Source: Deinococcus roseus
Lineage (GTDB): Bacteria > Deinococcota > Deinococci > Deinococcales > Deinococcaceae
Length of the DNA stretch: 64,000 nucleotides
Assembly (NCBI RefSeq): GCF_014646895.1
Contig: NZ_BMOD01000003.1
Coordinates: forward strand, 186,001-250,000
Reading direction: 5' to 3'
The stretch's first letter is position 1. Each line of letters begins with the position of its first letter. Made by a program: the position numbers and the translations under genes. The notes beneath the pieces are model-generated. The model saw only the letters and a list, made by a program, of their open reading frames with translations, did no database searches and was not told the origin of the DNA. Positions 32,348 through 40,786 of the stretch are shown in pieces.

Positions 32348-34209
32348 GCGGTCACTTCCTTGCGTTCTTCTTTAGGGGTGGGGTTGGCTTCAGGTGGAGC
32401 AGGAGGCGGGCTGATGATCTTCTTGCTCAGGAAACCCTGCGCCGCAATGATCAGCACGATGATGGCCTTCAGCACGGTCACGATGTCACGGTTGAGGGCA
32501 TCCAGCTTCTGGTCCACATACAGACCGCCCGTGTCCAGCACCCCGAACAGCACACTGGAAGCCACCACACCCACCGGGGTGCTCTGGCCCAGCAGGGCAA
32601 TGGTGATCCCATCAAAACCCACACTGACGGGCAGGCTCTGTTTCAGGCGGTACTCGTCCAGCGCTCCCCCCATCACATAGTGGGAAGCGGTCAGACCTGC
32701 AAATGCACCTGCAACCACCATGGCCAGGATGGTGTTCTTTGCAACGTTGATGCCCCCGTATTCGGCGGCTTTTGGAGACAGGCCCACAGCACGGATCTCG
32801 TAGCCACGGGCAGTCCTCCACAGGAAAACCCCGAAGAACATGGAAGCAAGCAGGGCCAGCAGGAAAGCCACATTCAGGCGGCTGGAAATCAGGGCACCCG
32901 TGGCCTGCACGGTCATGGGCACCCACAGGGCTGCAGTCACGGCCACCCCAGCAGCCAGAGCAATCCACAGGCGGTTTCTGTTTTTCAGCACAGCAAAGAG
33001 CAAACCCAGCACCAGCAGACCTGCCATCCAGCTCAGGCTGATGTGGTCCCCGTCTTTGTGCAGCCCGAACAGCTGCAGCAAACCGGGCAGTTGCGCTCCC
33101 GCCTGCAACTCTGCACTTTTGGCCTCAAACCCCTCTGCTTTGAAAGGCATCTGGAAGGTGTGTCCGAAGAATTTCACCTCGCTGGAACCGATCATGAACA
33201 CGAAAATCCCTGCAGCCACGTAATTCAGCATGATGGTGTTGATCACCTCGCTGGACCCGAAACGGGCTTTCAGCCAGCCGACCAGACCGCCCCACAGCGC
33301 TCCTCCCAGAGCACCCGCCAGCACGGTCAGGGGCAGCAGAAAAACTGCAGGCAGATGCACATAAACCCCCACCAGCATGGCAAAGATGGCCCCAATGGTC
33401 ATCTGTCCAGGGGCACCAATGTTGAACAGGCCCGCCCGGAAAGCAAAGGCCACACTGAGGCCGGTCAGGATCAGGGGGGTGGCCAGCACCAGGCTCTGCA
33501 GGAAATCCGGGAGGTTGGTCAGGGGGGCAAAGAGGGTGGAGTACACGAACCAGATCAGGTCAAATTTTCCGACCAGCATTTCAGGCATGGTCAGGGGAGA
33601 GGAGAGGCCACTGGGGACCTCCTGAATCGCCACGATGATCAGGGCACCGCCCACAATGGCAATCAGGAAGGACACAGAGGGAACCAGGGCCCAGCGCAGT
33701 TTCTCCATGCGCTCCCGCCAGACCCTGAAGCCGCTCAATCCGGTGAACAGGGTCACCAGCGAAGCCAGCAGTCCCAGCACCAGACCCAGATTGACCCCTC
33801 CAGAAACAAAAGGAATGCGTCTGAGGGGGATGTTCTGGCCCAGCAAATTCTGGGTGGCCTGTCCCAGCGAAACCTGCACGCTGACCGTTGCCAGCACAGC
33901 AATCAGCAGGCCTGCCAGTCCAGCCATCCACAGCCAGGAAGCCTTTCTCAGGGCTGCAAAAGCAGAGATCAGCAGACAGGCAAAAAGCGCCCAGCCCAGA
34001 CCCAGCGCTGTGCCCATGGCAGGCAGATGCTCGGGAGGAAACCCGGAATAATCCATGACTTTCCCGGTCAGCAGTTGCAGGGTCCCTGCACCGCTGAAAT
34101 TGCGGGTGTAGGTCAGAAAGGGAAGCAAAAGCAGGCCCAGTCCAGCAAGCAGACTGGTGTACAGCGCAATCAGGCTTGCGCTTCTGGTGGTGGTGTAACT
34201 CTGGCTCAT
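32344..34209 (-). CDS. Nucleoside ABC transporter permease with extended N-terminus (NupP-type)
   Basis: 621 residues against roughly 350 for the family. The BPD_transp_2 core begins near residue 185 (VPSVSFLIAIVGGALI) and includes VAFAFRAGLFNIGAPGQMTIG and RAVGLSPKAAEYGGINVAKN. The first 180 residues form about four extra membrane helices with no obvious counterpart. A second insertion with hydrophobic segments (about 400-450) interrupts the core, and the C-terminus is a Pro/Glu/Lys tail. GGAG precedes the ATG. It forms the channel with the 301-residue permease. Confidence 0.88.
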   Translation of the reverse strand: MSQSYTTTRSASLIALYTSLLAGLGLLLLPFLTYTRNFSGAGTLQLLTGKVMDYSGFPPEHLPAMGTALGLGWALFACLLISAFAALRKASWLWMAGLAGLLIAVLATVSVQVSLGQATQNLLGQNIPLRRIPFVSGGVNLGLVLGLLASLVTLFTGLSGFRVWRERMEKLRWALVPSVSFLIAIVGGALIIVAIQEVPSGLSSPLTMPEMLVGKFDLIWFVYSTLFAPLTNLPDFLQSLVLATPLILTGLSVAFAFRAGLFNIGAPGQMTIGAIFAMLVGVYVHLPAVFLLPLTVLAGALGGALWGGLVGWLKARFGSSEVINTIMLNYVAAGIFVFMIGSSEVKFFGHTFQMPFKAEGFEAKSAELQAGAQLPGLLQLFGLHKDGDHISLSWMAGLLVLGLLFAVLKNRNRLWIALAAGVAVTAALWVPMTVQATGALISSRLNVAFLLALLASMFFGVFLWRTARGYEIRAVGLSPKAAEYGGINVAKNTILAMVVAGAFAGLTASHYVMGGALDEYRLKQSLPVSVGFDGITIALLGQSTPVGVVASSVLFGVLDTGGLYVDQKLDALNRDIVTVLKAIIVLIIAAQGFLSKKIISPPPAPPEANPTPKEERKEVTA

Positions 34210-34236
34210 CTGTGGTCTCCAGGTGTGGCTCTGCCC

Positions 34237-35826
34237 TCAGGCCAGAGCGGGTTGTTTTTCTTCTTGTGCTGCTTTAGAGTTCACGCCAGCCATCAGCAGG
34301 CCCAGTTTTTCCTCGGTGGCTTCGCTGGCTTTCATTTCCCCCATGACCTGCCCCTCGAACATCACCAGGATGCGGTCTGAGAGGTTCATGACTTCGGTGA
34401 GGTCTGCGCTGACCAGCAGCACCCCCAGCCCCTGGTCTCTGGCCCGGATGATCTGACGGTGAATGAATTCAATGGCCCCGATGTCCACCCCACGGGTCGG
34501 CTGACTGGCGACAAGGATTTTCGGGTTCCTGAACATCTCTCTTGCCACGATGACCTTCTGGGCATTCCCACCCGAGTAGCGTCCGGCAGGCAGATCCGCT
34601 GATCTGGGTCGCACATCGTACAGGTCAATCTGGGTTTCGGTGTGCTTGCGAATGCGCATCAGGTTCAAAAGTCCGAATTTCCCGCTGAAGAAGGGATTTC
34701 GGTGCTGTCCCAGGATCATGTTTTCAGCGGTGCTCATTTCCAGCACCAATCCGCGTTCATTGCGGTCTTCGGGGATGTGGCTCAGGCCTGCTTCGGCCAC
34801 CCGTCTGGCATCGGCTTTTTTCAGGGTCTCGCCCGAGTAGCGGATTTCGCCTCTGGAAAGCGGGCGCAGTCCGGTGATGGCCTCCACCAGTTCGCTCTGA
34901 CCGTTGCCGTCAATCCCGGCAATGCCCACCACTTCACCCCTTGCCACATGAAAAGACACCTGATCCAGCACAGGTTTCTTGTGGCTGCTGGCAATGCTGG
35001 CATTCAGGACTTCCAGCACCTTCTCTTTTGGCTGGGCTTCTTTTTTCTGGACCTTCAGGGTCACCTCGCGGCCCACCATCATGCGGGCGATGGTCTCGGT
35101 GGTGGCCCCCTCCCTGGGAATGCTGCCGATCATCTTGCCGTCCCGGATCACCGAGATCTCATCACAGAGCTCTAAAACCTCGTGCAGCTTGTGGGAAATG
35201 AAAATCACGCTGTTCCCCTGCTGGGCAAACTGTTCGCGCAAAAAACGGAACAGGTCCTCGGTTTCTGCAGGGGTCAGAACTGCGGTGGGTTCATCCAGAA
35301 TCAGGATTCTGGCCCCCCGGTACAGGGTTTTCAGGATCTCCACTTTTTGCTGCAGGCCCACAGGAAGGTCTTCAATTTTTGCGTCCGGGTTCAGGCCAAA
35401 CTTGAATTGCTCGATCAGTTCTTTGACCCGTTTGCGTGCAGCAGCGTAATTGATGCTGGTGCCACTGGTCGGTTCCATCCCCAGAATCACGTTCTCGGTT
35501 ACGGTCAGAGGTCCGACCAGCATGAAGTGCTGGTGCACCATTCCAATGCCGTTCTGGATGGCGTCTCTGGGGTCGAGCATGGGTGCAGGCTTTCCATTCA
35601 CCCGGATTTCACCACTGGTGGGGGGCTGCATGCCATAAAGGATTTTCATGAGGGTGCTTTTCCCTGCGCCGTTCTCTCCCACCAGCGCATGAATGCTGCC
35701 CCAGTTCACCTTCAGGTTGATGTTGTCGTTGGCCAGCACCAGAGGGAAGCGCTTGGTGATGCCCCTGAGTTCAATGGCAGGGGGTTCAATTGCATAAGGT
35801 TCGGTCATGGTGGGGTCCGAAGTCAT
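34237..35826 (-). CDS. Nucleoside/simple-sugar ABC transporter ATP-binding protein (two ABC domains)
   Basis: About 529 residues from the ATG at 35826; an ATG at 35808 is also possible, neither has a strong ribosome site, and the frame is open to 35904. The first ABC domain has Walker A GENGAGKST and Walker B RILILDEPTAVLTP. The second has a degenerate Walker A (GIDGNGQSEL) and the signature YSGGNAQKVIVAREM, as in RbsA/NupO-type twin ATPases. It drives the two downstream permeases. No BMP/PnrA substrate-binding lipoprotein gene is in the operon, so it must lie elsewhere. Confidence 0.9.
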   Translation of the reverse strand: MTSDPTMTEPYAIEPPAIELRGITKRFPLVLANDNINLKVNWGSIHALVGENGAGKSTLMKILYGMQPPTSGEIRVNGKPAPMLDPRDAIQNGIGMVHQHFMLVGPLTVTENVILGMEPTSGTSINYAAARKRVKELIEQFKFGLNPDAKIEDLPVGLQQKVEILKTLYRGARILILDEPTAVLTPAETEDLFRFLREQFAQQGNSVIFISHKLHEVLELCDEISVIRDGKMIGSIPREGATTETIARMMVGREVTLKVQKKEAQPKEKVLEVLNASIASSHKKPVLDQVSFHVARGEVVGIAGIDGNGQSELVEAITGLRPLSRGEIRYSGETLKKADARRVAEAGLSHIPEDRNERGLVLEMSTAENMILGQHRNPFFSGKFGLLNLMRIRKHTETQIDLYDVRPRSADLPAGRYSGGNAQKVIVAREMFRNPKILVASQPTRGVDIGAIEFIHRQIIRARDQGLGVLLVSADLTEVMNLSDRILVMFEGQVMGEMKASEATEEKLGLLMAGVNSKAAQEEKQPALA

Positions 35827-35949
35827 GACAGATCTGCAGCAGGCTGACTTCCTGACCTGCCCGATGCCTTCCCGGAAAAGGGTCAGCCAGCGGTTTGCAA
35901 GCACGGGGACACGCCTCCACCAGCATTTCGGGTGCAGAGGTCAAGGCTT

Positions 35950-35996
35950 GTCATACGTATGACGCAATTATAGTCATACGTATGACTGAACTGCAA
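35950..35996 (-). promoter_or_regulatory. Nucleoside-operon promoter with two GTCATACGTATGAC operators
   Basis: On the minus strand: -35 TTGCAG (35996-35991), 18-nt spacer, consensus -10 TATAAT (35972-35967). A perfect 14-bp palindrome GTCATACGTATGAC fills the spacer (35973-35986), and an identical copy (35950-35963) lies over the expected start; centres are 23 bp apart. The central CG is typical of LacI-family operators. The leader to the ATPase ATG is about 130 nt. Confidence 0.75.
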
Positions 35997-36001
35997 GGGA
36001 T

Positions 36002-36220
36002 TCAGCGCACAGGATCTTTTTCGGCTTGCCGTTCCGGTTTCAGGAGGTCCTGGATCTCCCCATCAAAAAAAGGTCCCTGATAAGGCTCAGGATCTGGGGT
36101 CAGGGCTGCCTTTTTGCGGGTGTGCCACCACAACATTCCATACCCGACCACCCCAAAAAGCAGGTAAATCAGAAAACCAGCCAGCAACAATTTGCCCAGC
36201 AATGGCAACAAAGCGTCCAT
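36002..36220 (-). CDS. Small single-TM protein
   Basis: 72 residues: one or two N-terminal hydrophobic stretches (LLPLLGKLLLAGFLIYLLFGVVGYGMLWW, residues 4-32) followed by a basic stop-transfer (HTRKK) and a charged soluble tail. Function unknown. Its stop lies 6 nt from the -35 of the nucleoside operon. Confidence 0.55.
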   Translation of the reverse strand: MDALLPLLGKLLLAGFLIYLLFGVVGYGMLWWHTRKKAALTPDPEPYQGPFFDGEIQDLLKPERQAEKDPVR

Positions 36221-36232
36221 GGGTTCTAAACT

Positions 36233-36463
36233 TCAATCCTGCAGCAGGTGCGTGGACACCATGAAATTTAAGAGCGCCGCCCCCTCCTGCACCTGCACAG
36301 CGGTCAGTTTGAGGTCCACCCCCAGAAACTTCATTTGCAACTGTCCCCGAAAAATCGCTTCATGCTCCTCAGCACTGAGACTGGTTTTGGCCACCACCTG
36401 CACCGACTGGTCAAGCCAGGTGTAGGAAAGCACTTCCTGAATGGTGATTTCTTTGATCATCAC
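36233..36463 (-). CDS. Small hypothetical protein
   Basis: About 76 residues from a GTG at 36463 (GGAG 8 nt upstream) or the next ATG at 36460; the frame stays open to 36592 but lacks a ribosome site there. Alternating beta pattern (KEITIQEVLSYTWLDQSVQVVAKTSL, MKFLGVDLKLTAVQVQEGAAL). I recognise no family. It ends 13 nt before the next small gene on the same strand. Confidence 0.5.
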   Translation of the reverse strand: MMIKEITIQEVLSYTWLDQSVQVVAKTSLSAEEHEAIFRGQLQMKFLGVDLKLTAVQVQEGAALLNFMVSTHLLQD

Positions 36464-36676
36464 GTTGCAGTCTCCTTCGCTGGATTTGTGTTCAGCAGAG
36501 TGTACTGCATTTGTGCCTGAGGATGTGAGGGCAACCCCATGCAAGGCAGTTTTTGCCTTCATCTCCTGTTGATGTTCCCATTCAGCCCCCACTCAGAACC
36601 CCTCAGAAAAAATTCAGCGTCCCTCAGGGACTTTTCAGTACGGAGGTATACCCTTAAGTCAGAAAGGAGGGAGCAG

Positions 36677-36829
36677 ATGTTATTCATCCTCTCACTCATC
36701 GCTGGTCTGATCATTGGCAGTTCTTTCCTGATTGTTGTCCTCCTGATGGACCGTTCTTTGAAAACACCCCAATTGAATTTTGATGATCTGCAAGACGCCC
36801 CTCCTTTTTCCCTGAATCCTTCTGCCTGA
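36677..36829 (+). CDS. Very small membrane protein
   Basis: 50 residues, start fixed by a near-perfect ribosome site (AAAGGAGGGAG) 5-7 nt before the ATG at 36677. One membrane helix (residues 2-24, FILSLIAGLIIGSSFLIVVLLMD) and a short acidic cytoplasmic tail (FDDLQDAPPF). The frame extends back to 36539, but the ribosome site supports this start. Function unknown. Confidence 0.6.
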   Translation: MLFILSLIAGLIIGSSFLIVVLLMDRSLKTPQLNFDDLQDAPPFSLNPSA

Positions 36830-36869
36830 TCGGGCTGTGCTGAAAATCCCCTGCTGCAAGGCGGAGGAT

Positions 36870-37784
36870 TCACTTTTGAAGCTGCAGAGGAGAGGGAACA
36901 GGGGCCAGAATTTTTGTGGTTTGCTGCTTGATGGGATGCTCAAAAACCAGCCTTGCTGCATGCAGCAGATATCCACCATCCCCTGGCAAACCCGGGTCCT
37001 GCTGCAAAGGCAAACCATCAGGCCCGTACAGTGGATCTCCCGCCAGCGGATGTCCGATGGAGGCCAGATGAATGCGGATCTGGTGAGGCCGTCCGGTCTG
37101 GATGTCCACTTCAAAAAGGGTGGAGGTCTCCCTTCTTTCCAGCACTTTTGCCAGACTGGAAGAGGGTTTCCCTTCTGGGTGTGCTGCAAACACTGTTCCC
37201 AATCTGGGATGGAGAACCGGCCCAATGGGGGTATGGATGGGGTAAACATCCTTTTCTGCCACACCAGAAGCCAGGGCCAGGTACTGTTTTTGTACTGCAT
37301 GGTCCCTCCAGGCTCTTGCCATCAGGCTTGCGGCTTCAGAAGAGGTGGCAAACAGCACCACACCGGACGTGTAGCGTCCCAATCGGTGCAGGGGGCTGGC
37401 CTGTGGATGGGTTTTTCGAACCAGGGTCAGCAGGGTGTGCTCCAGAAATCCCCCTCCGGGCATGGTGGGAAGGCCACTGGGTTTGTTCACCGCGAGCAGG
37501 TGCTCATCTTCTTGCAGCACCTCAAAATGCAGAGGGACTTCGGGTTCCTCCCAGGGGGGACGGTGCCAGATCAGGGTCTGTCCGGGTTTCAGGGTTTCCT
37601 GCCCAGTTGCGACCTGACCGTCCAGATGGACTTCCTGTTGCTGCAGGCGTTCCTGCCATTCCTGAACAGAAGAATGGGTGTAAAACCTGCTCAGGTAATC
37701 CAGCAGGGTCAGACCTGCGGCTTTTTTCACAAGCTGTTCGGTGTAGGCGTATCCCTGGTTCAGTGCCATTTTGCTGCCATTCAC
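36870..37784 (-). CDS. RluA-like pseudouridine synthase with altered catalytic motif
   Basis: 304 residues. An S4-like N-terminal part (residues 20-80, YLSRFYTHSSVQEWQERL) precedes an RluA catalytic domain (LLAVNKPSGLPTMPGGG; QTGRPHQIRIHLASIGHPLAGDPLYG). The usual HRLDxxTSG catalytic loop reads HRLGRYTSG near 133-141: the Asp that attacks uracil is Gly (codon GGA, checked on the DNA). Either this is a subfamily using another residue or an RNA-binding protein that has lost activity. The start overlaps the LacI gene end by 4 nt. Confidence 0.8.
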   Translation of the reverse strand: MNGSKMALNQGYAYTEQLVKKAAGLTLLDYLSRFYTHSSVQEWQERLQQQEVHLDGQVATGQETLKPGQTLIWHRPPWEEPEVPLHFEVLQEDEHLLAVNKPSGLPTMPGGGFLEHTLLTLVRKTHPQASPLHRLGRYTSGVVLFATSSEAASLMARAWRDHAVQKQYLALASGVAEKDVYPIHTPIGPVLHPRLGTVFAAHPEGKPSSSLAKVLERRETSTLFEVDIQTGRPHQIRIHLASIGHPLAGDPLYGPDGLPLQQDPGLPGDGGYLLHAARLVFEHPIKQQTTKILAPVPSPLQLQK

Positions 37785-38806
37785 TGTCCAGGTGCTGCAG
37801 CAGAGCCGCGTTTGATCAGTTCAGTCTGGAACCACACCACTTTTTCGGCTCTGGGTTGCCCTTCCAGCAGTTGAATCAGTTGCTGGGCGGCTGCCTGCCC
37901 CATCTGATAGGCCGGAATGTGCAGGGTGGTGAGTTCAGGTTCGATGTACTGGGACAGTTCAAGGTTGTCCACCCCGATCACCGAGAGGTCCTCTGGGATG
38001 CGCAGTCCCAGCTGTTTGGCGGCCTTGTACACGCCCACCGCCAGAAAATCCCCATCGCACAGGATGGCCGTGGGCCGCTCTTCGGGCAGGCTGAGCAGTT
38101 GCAGCGCGCCTTCTTTTCCCCCTTCCAGCGAGAAAGGGGCCTTGACCTGCCATTCAGGCTTCAAAGTCCAGCCCTGTTCTGCAAAAAACTGCTGGTAAGC
38201 GCGGGTTCTGGCCTGGAACGTCTCGGTTTCCACGGTTGCAGCAAGGTGTGCAATTCGGCTGTGTCCCAGGGCCAGCAGGTGTTGCAGGGCCATCTGGATG
38301 CCGTGGGGGATGTCCACCATGATGGAATGAAAGCCGTCCACCCGGCCTTCCACCAGCACCACATTGCCCTGATCCAGCAGGTTGCTGGACCGTGCAGAGA
38401 TGTCCCACAGCACGTATCCATCCACATCGTGGCTGAACAGGTGCTCGATCAGGGCCTCCTGGGTGCTCATGCTGTGGTCGTAATTCACCAGGATGGTGTC
38501 ATAGCCCAGTTTGCGCGCCTCCTGGTCTGCCCCCTGGTACACCGGGGCAAAGAAGGGGTTGCTGAGTTGTGGAACCACCAGGGCCAGGGTTCTGGCCCGC
38601 CCTTCCCGCAGGGCTTTGGCTGCCCGGTTGGGTTTGTAATTGAGCATGCGGGCGGCTTCCCAGATGGCCTGCTGCAACTCCTGAGACACCCGGCCTTCTG
38701 CCTTGCCATTCAGCACCAGAGACACTGTAGATTGCGAAATCCCCAGATGCCTTGCCACATCTGCACTGGTGGGTTTTTTGAACAGGTTGCGGTCAGGGTT
38801 GTTCAT
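37781..38806 (-). CDS. LacI-family transcriptional regulator
   Basis: 341 residues from the ATG at 38806; ATGs further out give an extension before the headpiece. The LacI headpiece is TSADVARHLGISQSTVSLVL (near residues 13-32), followed by a sugar/nucleoside-binding PBP-like domain (LSNPFFAPVYQGADQEARKLG, DLSVIGVDNLELSQYIEPELTT). It precedes the RluA-like gene with a 4-nt overlap. As the nearest LacI protein, 2 kb from the nucleoside operon and its central-CG palindromes, it is a candidate CytR-like repressor of that operon; this is inference. Confidence 0.87.
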   Translation of the reverse strand: MNNPDRNLFKKPTSADVARHLGISQSTVSLVLNGKAEGRVSQELQQAIWEAARMLNYKPNRAAKALREGRARTLALVVPQLSNPFFAPVYQGADQEARKLGYDTILVNYDHSMSTQEALIEHLFSHDVDGYVLWDISARSSNLLDQGNVVLVEGRVDGFHSIMVDIPHGIQMALQHLLALGHSRIAHLAATVETETFQARTRAYQQFFAEQGWTLKPEWQVKAPFSLEGGKEGALQLLSLPEERPTAILCDGDFLAVGVYKAAKQLGLRIPEDLSVIGVDNLELSQYIEPELTTLHIPAYQMGQAAAQQLIQLLEGQPRAEKVVWFQTELIKRGSAAAPGQ

Positions 38807-38884
38807 GGTCGGGGTCAGGCTGCTTTCCTGCCCAGTATACATTTCATTTCTGTTTTTGATGGCCACTTCAGGAAGGGCATCCAC

Positions 38885-38913
38885 AAAAAATCCACCCGCT
38901 GAACAGGTGGATT
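38885..38913 (-). terminator. Terminator of the 86-residue hypothetical gene
   Basis: AATCCACC/GGTGGATT stem (8 bp) followed by TTTTT on the minus strand, 15 nt after the stop. Confidence 0.7.
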
Positions 38914-38928
38914 CAGAAAAAGAAAAAC

Positions 38929-39189
38929 TCAGGAAGCACTGCGGATTTCACAGCCGGGCATGTTCCAGCCCAGGGCTTCTAAGGCGCTCACTTCGGGGAT
39001 GAAGAACCACATGCGGGTGTCTTTCTGGTGGTCGTAGCTTTCCAGCCAGGTGCCTTTGATGTCTTCCGGGTGGGGATGCTGGGCGGTTTCTTTGCTCCAC
39101 CATGCGATGGCGGCCTTGGCAGCTTCTGTAAAGCTGGTGTAGCTGCCCAGCATGGTTCTGCGTTTGCGTTTCACGGTCACGGTGTACAT
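38929..39189 (-). CDS. Small hypothetical protein
   Basis: 86 residues. Basic N-terminus (MYTVTVKRKRRTMLGSYTSF), a helix (EAAKAAIAWWSKETAQH) and an aromatic C-terminal half. Family unknown. A TACAAT hexamer on the minus strand at 39200-39195, 5 nt before the ATG, suggests a leaderless mRNA, although GAGG touches the start. It has its own terminator. Confidence 0.6.
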   Translation of the reverse strand: MYTVTVKRKRRTMLGSYTSFTEAAKAAIAWWSKETAQHPHPEDIKGTWLESYDHQKDTRMWFFIPEVSALEALGWNMPGCEIRSAS

Positions 39190-39305
39190 GCCTCATTGTA
39201 TTCTGTTTTTTACATAATACATAGCAGGAAATTCTACAGAAGCTTGAATGCGCTGGTTTCGCTCAGAACAGAATATAGATTCTGAAATCTGAAAAAACTT
39301 TCTGA

Positions 39306-40538
39306 TCAGCTTCTGGCCTCCGGACGCACCAGCACTTTCAGCACGATGGGGGCCAGCAAGGTGGTGACCATCACCATCAAAAGAACCTGTGCAAAAACCT
39401 CCTTCTGGATGATGCCGTAAGACAGTCCAATGCCCGCCACAATCAGGCCCACTTCCCCTCTGGGCACCATGCCCACCCCTACCAGCATGGCATCTTTGCG
39501 TCCCTGAGAAAGGGCTCCCAGGAATCCGCCCACCCATTTGCTGAGGACGGCCAGAACAGACAGGACCCCGCCCGCCATCAGCACCACTGGACTTCCCAGC
39601 AAACCCAGTTCCAGCTTCACGCCCACCATGGCAAAGAAAACCGGGGCCAGAAAGTCTTCCAGGGCGTGCACTTTGCTTTCAAATTCATATTCGTCTTTGA
39701 CTTCGGACAGCACCATGCCCGCCAGAAAGGCCCCGATGATGGGGGCAAGACCCGCCAGACCAGAGAGTGCAGCCAGACCCAGCCCAACCACCACAGCAAG
39801 ACTGAAACTGCTTGCCAGGGGCACATTTCTCAACTGCTTCTGAAAACGCCGCAGCAGGGGAATGCCCAGGGCCAGCACCGCAACCACGAATCCCACACTC
39901 AGGCCCAGGGTGGTCAGCACGCCCAGCAACGAGATGTCTCCGCCTTTGCCCAGACCGCTGACCACGGCCAGGATGGTGAGGCCCAGGATGTCATCGATCA
40001 CGGCTGCCCCCAGGATGATCTGGGCGAATTTGCGGTCCAGCACACCTATTTCCTGGAGCACTTTGGCGGTGATGCCCACACTGGTGGCCACCAGTGTGGT
40101 GGCCAGAAAGAGGCTTTCGATGTTGCTGTGTCCCTGCATCAGCCCGAAAAAGTACCCTCCCACCATCGGAAAGAAAATCCCCAGCACGGCCACCAGCAAA
40201 GCTTCTTTGCCCACATTCAGCAGGTCTTTGAAACGGGTTTCCAGGCCCACCATGAACATCAGAAAAATTGCTCCAATTTCTGCGAGGGCTTCCAGGGTCA
40301 GGCTGTCCTGCACGGCATTCAGCACACTGGGACCGATGAGCACCCCTGCAGCCACCTGACCCACCACACTGGGCAACCCCAGCCTGGAAAACAGCCAGCT
40401 GCCCACACTGGCGGCCAGCACCAGAAAGAACAGTTGAATCAGCACATCTGAAACTTCAGAGGTTCCTGCTGCCTGGGCTGTGCCACCGAGCAGCACGCAA
40501 AACAGCAGTTGGATGGGAAACATTTTGGATCTGGTCAT
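39306..40538 (-). CDS. Kef-type (CPA2) cation:proton antiporter
   Basis: 410 residues from the ATG at 40538 (AAGGAG 7 nt upstream), which opens a signal-like first helix. About 12 membrane helices with CPA2 motifs (SRLGLPSVVGQVAAGVLIGPSVL, GAAVIDDILGLTILAVVSG with the Asp-Asp ion site near residue 175). No C-terminal TrkA-N (RCK) domain, unlike KefB/KefC. It exchanges Na+ or K+ for H+ across the inner membrane. Transcribed alone. Confidence 0.88.
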   Translation of the reverse strand: MTRSKMFPIQLLFCVLLGGTAQAAGTSEVSDVLIQLFFLVLAASVGSWLFSRLGLPSVVGQVAAGVLIGPSVLNAVQDSLTLEALAEIGAIFLMFMVGLETRFKDLLNVGKEALLVAVLGIFFPMVGGYFFGLMQGHSNIESLFLATTLVATSVGITAKVLQEIGVLDRKFAQIILGAAVIDDILGLTILAVVSGLGKGGDISLLGVLTTLGLSVGFVVAVLALGIPLLRRFQKQLRNVPLASSFSLAVVVGLGLAALSGLAGLAPIIGAFLAGMVLSEVKDEYEFESKVHALEDFLAPVFFAMVGVKLELGLLGSPVVLMAGGVLSVLAVLSKWVGGFLGALSQGRKDAMLVGVGMVPRGEVGLIVAGIGLSYGIIQKEVFAQVLLMVMVTTLLAPIVLKVLVRPEARS

Positions 40539-40736
40539 CTTGACTCCTTGAAAACCGGGATGCAAAAAAAGCGAAGACCTTTTGATCAGTCTCCGCCAGG
40601 TCCACGCATGAAGGTGGTTTTCTGCCCATTCGGGCACAGTTGTGCTTTACAGCATACCGGGATCTGGCATCATGAGGCAAGCCTTGCTTTCTCTGTCCTC
40701 TGTTTTCTGCTGCCCTGCTTCTCAGAAACCTGGTGC

Positions 40737-40756
40737 TACAATGGACTCGAGTCCAT
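40737..40756 (+). promoter_or_regulatory. -10 hexamer overlapping a 16-bp palindrome
   Basis: TACAAT (40737-40742) overlaps ATGGACTCGAGTCCAT (40741-40756), a perfect 16-bp palindrome with central CG, 31 nt before the dehydrogenase ATG. Candidate repressor site; the -35 is weak. Confidence 0.5.
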
Positions 40757-40786
40757 CAACTTTTCCACCCTTCCCGAGGCACACCC

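Noticed and set aside
35827..35904. N-terminal extension of the ABC ATPase from the GTG at 35904
   Set aside because: The added residues have no family match and the distance to a GGAGG is poor; the start at 35826 or 35808 fits the ABC domain better.
36539..36676. 46-codon extension of the small membrane protein
   Set aside because: A near-perfect AAAGGAGG lies just before the internal ATG at 36677, and the extension is Arg/Ser-rich with no signal for initiation.
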